This document shows positions 18,444 to 27,600 of a stretch of DNA of 64,000 nt, piece by piece. Location of the stretch: positions 868,001 through 932,000 of the forward strand of contig NC_013943.1 in the NCBI RefSeq assembly GCF_000025725.1, written 5' to 3'. The translations under genes and the position numbers were made by a program. Positions within the stretch are counted from its first letter, which is position 1. Every line of letters starts with the position of its first letter. Under the pieces are notes generated by a model. That model did not search any database. It was not told the DNA's origin and worked only from the letters and a program-made list of their open reading frames with translations. This DNA comes from Denitrovibrio acetiphilus DSM 12809 (GTDB lineage Bacteria > Chrysiogenota > Deferribacteres > Deferribacterales > Geovibrionaceae).

Positions 18444-20033
18444 TTAGATTTTTGGTCCGCCTGCTATGATTTCAGCATCTGTGCCTGCTTCATACTTTTT
18501 AAAGTTGGCTTTAAAGTTTTCAGCAAGCTGAGTGAGCTGTGCTTTATACGCAGCCTTATCCTTCCAGCTCTCCACAGGGTGAAGAACGTCAGTGGGGATA
18601 TCACCGAGGGTTTTAGGGATACCGAAACCGAAGATCTCGTCTTCCATAAACTCGGATTTATCAATTGCACCGGATAGGATAGCTCTTATGATCTCTCTTG
18701 TGTGGCTGATTTTAAATCTTGAACCTATACCGTGAGGTCCGCCTGTGAGACCGGTGTTTACCAGATAACATGTAACGTTATTCTCAATGATCTTTTCGCC
18801 GAGAAGTTTAGCGTATACAGACGGGTGCCAAACCATGAAAGGCTCTCCGAAACATGAGGAAAAAACTGCTTTTGGCTCTGTCACGCCTTTTTCTGTCCCT
18901 GCAACTTTTGCCGTGTAGCCGGAGATGAAGTGATACATTGCCTGAGGTACAGTGAGCTTTGATACAGGTGGGAGAACACCGAATGCGTCATATGTAAGGA
19001 AAATTATGTTTTTCGGCATACCGCCTTTACCTGAAGGCTCGATGTTGTCTATGGACTGAAGCGGGTATGAAGCCCTTGTATTCTCTGTGATGCTGTCGTC
19101 GTCGAGGTCTACGTTTCGTCCATCGTCCATTACGACATTCTCAAGAACTGTGTTGAATTTCTCTGTTGTGGCGAAAATGTCCGGTTCCATTTCACGGGAA
19201 AGGTTGATGACCTTTGCATAACAGCCGCCTTCTATGTTGAAAACGCCTTTATCGTCCCATCCGTGTTCATCGTCGCCTATGAGAGCTCTTTCAGGGTCTG
19301 TGGAGAGGGTTGTTTTGCCCGTACCGGAAAGACCGAAGAAAAGTGCGACATCACCGTCTTTGCCTATATTGGCAGAACAGTGCATAGACATAATCCCCTG
19401 CTTAGGCAGAAGGTAATTCATAACTGTGAATATGGATTTTTTCATTTCGCCGGCGTATGCTGTACCGCCGATGATAACTACTTTTTTCGCGAAGTTGAGG
19501 AGAACAAAGTTTTCGCTGTTAACGCCGTCGAGCTCGCCTTTACATTTAAAGTCAGGACAGCATATGATGGTGAAGTCAGCTTCGAAGTTTGCAAGCTTTG
19601 TTTCGTCTGGTTCCTGAATGAACATGTTCTGAACAAAAAGGTTTTGCCATGCGTATTCGTTGATTGCACGTACTCTTATTCTGGAGGCTTCATCTGCACC
19701 TGCGTAGCATTCCTGAACGTATACGTCCTTCTGCTGAAGATAAGCACAGAGTTTATTGTATATATTGTCGAATTTTTCCTGAGTGATTGGGACGTTACCT
19801 TTTGACCAGTTGACATCACCTTCTGTAGTGTCCTCTTTAACTATGAACTTGTCATTAGGTGAACGGCCGGTGACTGCTCCTGTGAGACAGACTATAGCTC
19901 CGCCCTTGGCAATTTTACCTTCGCCATTTTTAATTATTTCTTCATAAAGTTCTGGTGCTGTGAGGTTTCTCTTAACCTCGCCAAGATTGGTGAGACCGTA
20001 AACCTCAAGTGCCTTTTGATCTTTATTACTCAC
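18444..20033 (-). CDS. pckA: Phosphoenolpyruvate carboxykinase (ATP)
   Basis: Gluconeogenic enzyme that converts oxaloacetate and ATP to PEP, CO2 and ADP; 529 residues. Key segments are the kinase-1a P-loop GLSGTGKTTLS, the metal site LIGDDEHGWDD, the substrate-binding region TGRSPNDKF, and the C-terminal TGLTGGPHGIGSRF. The GTG at 20033 is preferred over a TTG four codons upstream because GGAGG lies inside that extension, five bases before the GTG. The upstream 370-base region probably holds its promoter. Confidence 0.97.
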   Translation of the reverse strand: MSNKDQKALEVYGLTNLGEVKRNLTAPELYEEIIKNGEGKIAKGGAIVCLTGAVTGRSPNDKFIVKEDTTEGDVNWSKGNVPITQEKFDNIYNKLCAYLQQKDVYVQECYAGADEASRIRVRAINEYAWQNLFVQNMFIQEPDETKLANFEADFTIICCPDFKCKGELDGVNSENFVLLNFAKKVVIIGGTAYAGEMKKSIFTVMNYLLPKQGIMSMHCSANIGKDGDVALFFGLSGTGKTTLSTDPERALIGDDEHGWDDKGVFNIEGGCYAKVINLSREMEPDIFATTEKFNTVLENVVMDDGRNVDLDDDSITENTRASYPLQSIDNIEPSGKGGMPKNIIFLTYDAFGVLPPVSKLTVPQAMYHFISGYTAKVAGTEKGVTEPKAVFSSCFGEPFMVWHPSVYAKLLGEKIIENNVTCYLVNTGLTGGPHGIGSRFKISHTREIIRAILSGAIDKSEFMEDEIFGFGIPKTLGDIPTDVLHPVESWKDKAAYKAQLTQLAENFKANFKKYEAGTDAEIIAGGPKI

Positions 20034-20412
20034 TATGTCCTCCAATTTATAATATGGTTCTGCAAACGTATGTGGAGTTTACTTTAAAGTGGGGCTATCA
20101 TCAAGTCTAAATTTAAAACATTTTTCGCATGCTAAACCCTCTCTGGCGCTGGTTTGCGTGTTTTTTTACTGTAATACCTTTTATTGTGTATTTGAATATT
20201 GGGTATGCAAAAATAAGAAACATAAATAGGTTTCTTATGTGACAACGAGTTAAAAAAGTTTAAAATTGAACTAATCGTTTGTTTGAATCGATATGGTTTG
20301 CGTAGAAAATAATATGACTGGGGATGCAATGGAGCATATGTTTAATAACAGCCTGTGGAAAAAGAACAGCTTTACAAGCGATGTTTGGAAATAAGGGTAT
20401 TTTCTTGCAATT
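20034..20412. other. Gene-poor spacer between pckA and the HNH gene
   Basis: About 380 bases of AT-rich sequence between divergent genes. It probably holds promoters in both directions, but no strong -35/-10 pair stands out. Short frames (20132-20329 minus, 65 codons; 20314-20394 plus, 26 codons) lack ribosome sites and recognisable composition. No RNA gene is recognised. Confidence 0.4.
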
Positions 20413-20739
20413 ATGCAGACAGGTGAATATAATCATGCGGATATGGATAATTTTTTTTTAACTGCTGATGAGAAACACATCAAAAAAGAGAAAGAAAAAG
20501 CACGTGAGCTACGCAAAAAGGGCTGGTGGAAGAATAAGCTGGCTGAAGGGAAGTGCCACTACTGTCAGGGGGATTTTAACCCTGCTGAACTGACGATGGA
20601 TCACATTGTACCTGTTGCCAGAGGTGGTTTCAGCACCAAAGGTAATGTTGTTCCTGCGTGCAAAGAGTGCAACAGCAAAAAGAAATATCTGCTCCCCATA
20701 GAGTGGGAAGAGTTTCTGGCTGGTATGGGTAATAAATAA
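20413..20739 (+). CDS. HNH endonuclease-domain protein
   Basis: Small 108-residue protein with a basic helical N-terminus (KKEKEKARELRKKGWWKNK) and a complete HNH core. The core consists of a CHYC zinc knuckle, DHIVPVARGG with the catalytic His, NVVPACKECN, and the second CxxC. Such compact HNH proteins are common stand-alone genes, and the role here is unknown. The start is uncertain, with no strong ribosome site. It precedes alaS by 65 bases on the same strand, so co-transcription is possible. Confidence 0.85.
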   Translation: MQTGEYNHADMDNFFLTADEKHIKKEKEKARELRKKGWWKNKLAEGKCHYCQGDFNPAELTMDHIVPVARGGFSTKGNVVPACKECNSKKKYLLPIEWEEFLAGMGNK

Positions 20740-20804
20740 TAGTTTTCAACCATTGCGTAATTAATCAGGATTATGCCCGCAGTGATATATATGGAGTAAA
20801 AAAT

Positions 20805-23438
20805 ATGGCTATGACAGGACAGGAGATACGCAAGAAATTTCTGGAATACTTTGCAGAACACGGTCACGAGATAGTGAGCTCATCGTCGCTGGTTCCACAC
20901 GATGACCCGACACTGCTCTTTACCAACGCAGGTATGAACCAGTTTAAGGATACATTTCTGGGCAGAGAGACAAGAAGCTATACTAGAGCCACTACCAGCC
21001 AGAAGGTTGTGCGTGCCGGCGGTAAGCATAATGACCTTGAAAATGTCGGTGTAACATCACGTCACCATACTTTTTTTGAGATGCTGGGGAATTTCTCTTT
21101 CGGAGATTATTTTAAAGAGGATGCGATAAAATTCGGCTGGGAATTTCTCACAAAAGTTGTCGGTCTGCCGGCAGAAAAGATGTTTGTGTCTGTTTATAAC
21201 GATGATGAAGAGGCAGCTCAGATATGGCGTGATGTTATAGGGCTTGATGCCAAGGATATTGAGTACAGAGGCGAAAAAGATAACTTCTGGGCTATGGGGG
21301 ACACCGGTCCCTGCGGTCCGTGTTCTGAAATACATATCGATCAGGGGGAACACACGGGATGCCAGTCTCCTGACTGTGACAGAAACTGTGAGTGCGACAG
21401 GCACCTTGAGCTGTGGAATCTTGTTTTTATGCAGTATAACCGCAGCGAAGACGGTACTCTTACGCCACTTCCTAAACCTTCTATTGATACAGGTATGGGG
21501 CTGGAGCGTGTAGCATCTGTTGTGCAGGGAGTTACCAGTAATTATGACACAGACCTTTTCCTGCCTATTATTAAATATATAGCTGATCTCGCAGGGAAGA
21601 AGTACGGGGACAGCGAAAAAGATAATGTCTCCATGCGCGTTATTGCTGACCATAGTCGTGCAGCAACTTTCCTCATAGGTGACGGAGTTCTGCCTGCTAA
21701 TGACGGGAGAGGATATGTTCTTCGCCGCATAATGAGACGTGCCATGAGACACGGGCGGATGCTAGGTCTTGAGGGCGCCTTCTTTTATAAAGTGTGCGGG
21801 TTTGTTGTGGATTTCATGAAAGGACACTACATCGAGCTTGCGGACAAAAAACCTTACATTGCAAAAGTTGTAACTAACGAGGAGCAGTCGTTCAGCAGAA
21901 CCCTTAATACAGGGCTGAAAATTATCGATGAACTCCTTGAAAAGAATAAAGATAGTAAAACCATATCAGGAGAGGACATCTTTAAGATGTATGACACATT
22001 CGGATTTCCTGTGGATTTACTTGCTGATATCGCTGAAGATAATGGGTATGTCCTTGATAATGCAGGCTTTGAGCAGGAGATGCACACTCAGCAGGAACGT
22101 GCGAAAAAGTCATGGTCCGGTAGCGGAGAGCAGCGTGTTGCTGACGTATACATCAAGCTGGCAAGCACCCTTAAGAGCGAGTTTGTAGGGTATGAAGAAC
22201 TCGAAGCTGAGTCGGAAGTAGCTGCAATTATCAAAAATGATGCTCAATCTGAAACAGCGGAAGGCGAATGTGACATCATCCTGACAAAAACACCTTTTTA
22301 TGCAGAAGGGGGCGGTCAGGCTGGCGACATCGGCTATATAAAAACTGATACTGCTGTTTTTAAAGTGACCGGCACACATAAATACGGTGACGGGATGATA
22401 GCCATGCGGGGCTTTACAGAGCTGGGCGTAATCAAAATGGGAGAGACTGTCAAAGCACAGGTGGATAAAACTGCAAGAAGGGCAACTGAGAGAAATCATA
22501 CATCCACACATATTCTCCATAAGGCTTTACAGATGGTTCTGGGCGACCACGTCCGTCAGGCAGGCTCACAGGTTAACCCCGAAAGACTGCGGTTTGACTT
22601 CAACCACTATGCTCCGGTCTCTGCTGAAGAGATTATGCGTATAGAAGAGATAGCAAATGAAGAAATTCAGGCAAATACAGCCCTGAAAAAGACATATATG
22701 AATATTGATGATGCTGTTAACTCCGGTGCCATGGCTCTCTTTGGTGAGAAATACGGTAACAAGGTGCGTGTTGTTGAAATCGGTGATTTCAGCAAAGAAC
22801 TTTGCGGCGGGTGTCATGTTGACCGTACCGGTGATATTGGTCTTCTGAAAGTGACAAGTGAGGCATCAGTTGCCTCCGGAGTGCGCAGGATAGAGGCTGT
22901 GACAGGGATGGCTGCCGTTGCGGGGATGCAGAAACTTGACGCTCTTGCGAAAGACGGTGCGAAACTGCTTAAAACCACTCCGGACGGACTCTACGAACGT
23001 ATGGTGGAGCTGACAGACAGCCTGAAAGATAAAGAGAAAGAACTTAAGAAGATAGCTGATCAGATGGCATCCAAAGACGCCGCAGGGCTCATGGACGATG
23101 TTAAGATCGTCAGCGGTATTAAGGTGCTTGCAGCGAAACTTGCAAACGGAGACGCAGACGCCATGCGTAAGTTTGTTGATACTGCCAGAGACAGGATAGG
23201 GAGTGGTGTTGTTGTCGCCGGAGCTGTCACAGACGACAAAGTTATTTTTGTGTGTGGTGTGACAAAAGACACCACAGGCAAAGTCAAAGCTGGTGATATC
23301 GTTAGAGAAGTTGCGAAGATTACCGGAGGAGGGGGTGGCGGACGTCCTGACATGGCGCAGGCTGGCGGGAAGCATCCTGAGAAGCTGGATGAAGCCATTG
23401 CAAATGTTGAAAAGATAGTGGAAGGTCTCGTTGGTTAA
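20805..23438 (+). CDS. alaS: Alanyl-tRNA synthetase
   Basis: Class II synthetase that charges tRNA(Ala), 877 residues as expected. N-terminal aminoacylation core: RKKFLEYFAEHGHEIVSSSSLVP, the TLLFTNAGMNQFKD motif, and FEMLGNFSFGDYFK. Editing domain: HTSTHILHKAL and the CGGCHV zinc/Cys motif. The C-Ala domain ends in GGGGGGRPDMAQAGG. GGAG sits 8 bases before the ATG. Its stop lies inside the first codons of the NUDIX gene. Confidence 0.98.
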   Translation: MAMTGQEIRKKFLEYFAEHGHEIVSSSSLVPHDDPTLLFTNAGMNQFKDTFLGRETRSYTRATTSQKVVRAGGKHNDLENVGVTSRHHTFFEMLGNFSFGDYFKEDAIKFGWEFLTKVVGLPAEKMFVSVYNDDEEAAQIWRDVIGLDAKDIEYRGEKDNFWAMGDTGPCGPCSEIHIDQGEHTGCQSPDCDRNCECDRHLELWNLVFMQYNRSEDGTLTPLPKPSIDTGMGLERVASVVQGVTSNYDTDLFLPIIKYIADLAGKKYGDSEKDNVSMRVIADHSRAATFLIGDGVLPANDGRGYVLRRIMRRAMRHGRMLGLEGAFFYKVCGFVVDFMKGHYIELADKKPYIAKVVTNEEQSFSRTLNTGLKIIDELLEKNKDSKTISGEDIFKMYDTFGFPVDLLADIAEDNGYVLDNAGFEQEMHTQQERAKKSWSGSGEQRVADVYIKLASTLKSEFVGYEELEAESEVAAIIKNDAQSETAEGECDIILTKTPFYAEGGGQAGDIGYIKTDTAVFKVTGTHKYGDGMIAMRGFTELGVIKMGETVKAQVDKTARRATERNHTSTHILHKALQMVLGDHVRQAGSQVNPERLRFDFNHYAPVSAEEIMRIEEIANEEIQANTALKKTYMNIDDAVNSGAMALFGEKYGNKVRVVEIGDFSKELCGGCHVDRTGDIGLLKVTSEASVASGVRRIEAVTGMAAVAGMQKLDALAKDGAKLLKTTPDGLYERMVELTDSLKDKEKELKKIADQMASKDAAGLMDDVKIVSGIKVLAAKLANGDADAMRKFVDTARDRIGSGVVVAGAVTDDKVIFVCGVTKDTTGKVKAGDIVREVAKITGGGGGGRPDMAQAGGKHPEKLDEAIANVEKIVEGLVG

Positions 23439-23994
23439 AAATTGTACCGCAAACTATATAGAAGAAAAACTTAAAGGTTATGATAGATATAAAATGGCGG
23501 TGACTGAACGTGTTGCCGCCGTTTTGGTTCCTGTGGTTAATATCGGTGATGACTGCTGTGTCATATTTACAAAACGTCTGCGAGAGCTTAATCACCACGG
23601 AGGGGAGGTCTCTTTTCCTGGTGGACTGAGTGAGAATGTTGACACCAGTCTTCGTGAGACTGCACTTCGCGAGACCTATGAGGAGATTGGTGTCAGACCG
23701 GACAATGTCCATGTTGCGGGTGTGCTGGATGATGAGCTTTCCAGGTGGGGGCATCGTGTTACGCCTTATGTGGGCGTGGTTAAAGACCCGGTGTTCAGCC
23801 TTCAGGCTACAGAAGTTGAGAGGCTTTATAAAGTACCTGTATCGCACCTTCTGCGGGATGATGTATACTATAGTGAAAGGTGGATGCGTGACGGGAATGT
23901 GCGCACTGTACATTTTTACAGATACAGGAATGATATCATATGGGGATTGACTGCAAAGATATTAAGAAAATTTATTCTTTTCATGAGTAAGTGA
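23431..23994 (+). CDS. NUDIX hydrolase, CoA-pyrophosphatase-like
   Basis: 187-residue NUDIX protein. RLRELNHHGGEVSFPGGLSE, then TALRETYEEIGV, match the extended signature of CoA/peroxisomal-type NUDIX hydrolases (UPF0035 pattern followed by the NUDIX box), which cleave CoA to phosphopantetheine and 3',5'-ADP. A TTG start at 23431, overlapping the alaS stop and preceded by GGAAGG, gives the full length. An internal ATG at 23494 is the alternative. Activity on CoA is inferred from the motif only. Confidence 0.85.
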   Translation: MVKNCTANYIEEKLKGYDRYKMAVTERVAAVLVPVVNIGDDCCVIFTKRLRELNHHGGEVSFPGGLSENVDTSLRETALRETYEEIGVRPDNVHVAGVLDDELSRWGHRVTPYVGVVKDPVFSLQATEVERLYKVPVSHLLRDDVYYSERWMRDGNVRTVHFYRYRNDIIWGLTAKILRKFILFMSK

Positions 23995-24085
23995 CCATAA
24001 GATATGTAAAGTCTTTAATAGACAATGCTGTATATTTCGTCTATTCTTATGTTTATAAGCAAAGTATCTACATCGGGAGGCTTTG

Positions 24086-24553
24086 GTGAAAGCAGAATAT
24101 GTAAACCCTTTTATATCCAGCACAATTAACGTTTTCGAAACAATGACAGGGCTTTGCCCGGTAAAAGGTGATCTTTACATTAAGTCGGATCAGAATCTCC
24201 ATTACGATGTTTCCGCAGTGATAGGTATTGTCGGCGATGTTGTCGGTTATGTTTCGGTCAGTATGCCAGAAGGTCTTGCAATGCAGGTCGCCTCTATCTT
24301 CCTTATGGAAGAGAAAGAAGAGGTCGACACTGATGTTGGCGACGCCATAGGTGAGCTCATTAATATGATCGCAGGCAGTACAAAAAAGATTTTTACCGAT
24401 AAAGGTAAGAAATTCAGTATATCTGTTCCTAACGTAATCACCGGACGGGGGCACACAATTCAGCGTCCGACACATATTATATGCGTCGGGGTCAAATTCA
24501 CTCTTGATGATCAATCATTTGTAATTGAAATTGCTTTGAAAGAAAAGAAATAA
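24086..24553 (+). CDS. CheX/CheC-like chemotaxis phosphatase
   Basis: 155-residue cytosolic protein that begins VKAEYVNPFISSTINVFETM and carries the E-x-x-N helix motif in DAIGELINMIAGSTKK, the catalytic signature of the CheX family that dephosphorylates CheY-P. Only one such helix is visible, as in CheX. The GTG at 24086 has GGGAGG five bases upstream, whereas the TTG at 24083 is too close. It stands apart from the two chemoreceptor genes in this window and has no kinase neighbour. The alternative is a CheX-domain protein acting on another response regulator. Confidence 0.85.
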   Translation: MKAEYVNPFISSTINVFETMTGLCPVKGDLYIKSDQNLHYDVSAVIGIVGDVVGYVSVSMPEGLAMQVASIFLMEEKEEVDTDVGDAIGELINMIAGSTKKIFTDKGKKFSISVPNVITGRGHTIQRPTHIICVGVKFTLDDQSFVIEIALKEKK

Positions 24554-24627
24554 GGGCTATTATTAACTGTGGAGTTAAGTGACACGGCTCCATAAATATA
24601 TTCTTTTTTCCAATTAAGGGGGAAGAA

Positions 24628-27600
24628 ATGAATCCTTCAAACTTTTCATGTATAACCAAATCTGATTTTGGTGAGTATAACTATGACCTGATATCAGAAA
24701 AGCACAGCAGAATATTCGGAAAATACAAGCAGGAGAATGAAGTCCTTTTTGATTTCAGCGGGCTTGTGATCGGGCATATTCCTCTCCATATGATCAAATT
24801 CCTTTCAGACGAAGACCTTGAAAATTTTATCAAATACTTATTTGATGTGCTAAACGGCAGACGCAAAAAAAAGGCTTATATCAAACCTGACAACCTTGAG
24901 GCAGCGGATTTTCTTATAGGTAATTTCAGCCTTATATCTGCTGTTACTGATGACCGTCCTTTTATATACGACAGTATATGGGGCTATCTTCAGGAACGTG
25001 ACTATAAAAACCTTTTTATTCTTCACCCGATATTTAATGTTGAGCGTGACAGCAAAGGGAACGTGGTTAAAGTATCTGAGACCTCTATAGGCTCAAGGAA
25101 CGAATCATTTGTAATGGTATTTCTTGAGAATAAAGAGGGAAACATCCTTAAAGACATCGCAAAGGACATTCAGGAAATATACGAACACACTATTGTTGCT
25201 GTTGATGATTTTCATAAAATAACTGAGCTGCTTCATAATTTGTCTACAGAGTACCGCTCAAGTTCTATAGATGTTTCACGTTTCATACACTGGCTGCTTC
25301 AGGATAACTTTATCTTTCAGGGGGCACGTGTAATTGATATAGATCAGGAAGATAAATGCTCAACTTGCAACAAACTGGGAGTTTTCAGACTCGACTCTTC
25401 CGAGCCTGACTACGCATCTATCAGGTCATACATAGAAAATGATAAATTTAATTTTGTTGAAGGCTATCCTGTCGTTGTGGATAAGGCTTTACGCCGTTCA
25501 CGTATGAAAGAGAGGGGCTACCTTAACAGGATACTTTTTCTGGACAAGAGTTCCGGTTTTACCCGTGTGATATGCATTCTCGGGCTTTTTTCACGTAAAG
25601 GGCGACATACGCTGCCTTATGATATTCCTATAATTAAAGAGAAAGTGAAAGAAACGCTGAACCATTTTAACTTTGTGCATGGTTCGCACGATTACAAGTG
25701 GATCCGCGATCTTATTAATACATTTCCGAAAGTTGAACTGTTTAATTTTACGAAACAGCTGATGATCAAAATGCTGGAGCTTATTATTTCTATGCAGGGG
25801 ACTAATCAGGTTCGGATATGTTATATGGATTTCCGCCCGCTGAGCAATCTTTTCTTCTTTGTGGCTCTGCCGGAAGACAGGTTTTCATACGAGCTTGTGA
25901 AAGAGATTGAAACATACCTTATGCAGCAGTTTGATGCCAGCGTTCTGGATGTATCAGTTCGTCAGGACGAGCACAAAAGGTATTTTCTGCATTTCCATCT
26001 ATATGTGAAAAATATCGAAGTGCTTGAAAATATAGACGAAGGAAAGGTTAAAGGCGGCATTTATAATATGATGCGCACATGGGACTCTAACCTTTATGAT
26101 GTTATACGTGAAAGGCTTGGCGGTTCTGAAGTTGATACTGTTTATCATAAGTATGTAAGCATGTTCAGTGAAACATATATAGCAAGAAACAGTGCGGAAG
26201 CGTCATTCGGCGATATTAAAATTCTGGAGAATCTTGAAGGGGTTCGTTCCAGACTCTATACAGATAACGGTACAGCCGTACTTAAAATTTATTCCGGAGC
26301 AAGATACCTCCTCACAGAGCTGATGCCTATACTGGACAACATTGGCTTGAAAGTTTACGAGGAAGATACTTATAAGCTTGTTTACGGAGATGAGAAACAT
26401 TATGTCAATGCAGTATATTTTGCTGATATTGATGATCCAGAAGCTTTCTGTGCTGAGTACGGTACAATAATCCCTGAACTGATAAGCAAGATTCTGACAG
26501 GTTCTGTAGAAAGTGATAAACTAAATGGTCTTTCCATGAGCGAAAAATTAACTTACAGGCAGATCGGGCTGTTACGCGGACTCAGAAATTTCATACGTCA
26601 GATAGAGAGCAGTTTTACACTGAAAACGCTGAACAACTCACTTATACATAACTCTGGTGTGGCAAAATTGCTGGTTCAGCTTTTTGAAGAAAAATATAAT
26701 CCTGCAAATAAGAAACCTAACATAGAGCCTATTTCCGATAAAATTATGGAAGGGATAGATAGTGTTATGTCTGTTGCGGAAGATAAAGCTCTGCGGTATT
26801 ACCTGTGGGTGCTTGGAGGCATTGTCCGTACAAACTACTTCCGTCTGCCGGAACGCGAGTATATGTCCTTTAAAATAGCTTCCAAAACTCTTGACATAAT
26901 ACATGAGCCGAGACCTATGTTTGAGATATTCGTTCACTCTGCTCAGATGGACGGCATACATCTGCGGGGTGGTAAAGTTGCAAGAGGTGGACTGCGGTTC
27001 TCCGACAGAATTGACGATTATCGTACAGAAGTGCTTGGGCTTGTTAAAGCTCAGATGGTCAAAAACGCAGTCATTGTCCCTGTCGGATCCAAAGGCGGTT
27101 TTATCGTGAAGCACAGGCTTGCTGACAAAGCTGCTGACAAAGAAAATGTTATTAAACAATATAAAAATTATATAAAGGCATTGCTGGACATCACCGACAA
27201 CTATGTTAATTCAAAAGTTGTTCACCCTGACAGGGTTAAGATATATGACCAGCCTGATCCTTACCTTGTCGTGGCTGCCGACAAAGGCACTGCTACATTC
27301 AGCGACCTTGCAAATTCAGTTTCTGTGGAGCGTGGATTCTGGCTTGGTGATGCTTTTGCATCAGGAGGCAGTACCGGCTATGATCACAAAAAAGTAGCGA
27401 TAACTGCGAAAGGTGCGTGGGAAAGTGTTAAAAGGCATTTCCGTGAGATGGGTAAAGATATACAGACTGTCCCTTTCACTGTTGTCGGAATAGGTGACAT
27501 GGCGGGAGATGTTTTTGGTAACGGTATGCTGCTTTCCAGACAGATAAAGCTTCAGGCGGCTTTCAACCATATGCACATCTTCATAGATCCTGATCCTGAT

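Noticed and set aside
20132-20329. 65-codon minus-strand frame between pckA and the HNH gene
   Set aside because: No ribosome site, AT-driven composition (Lys/Tyr/Phe/Ser), no recognisable motif.
20314-20394. 26-codon plus-strand frame just before the HNH gene
   Set aside because: No ribosome site upstream and too short to judge.
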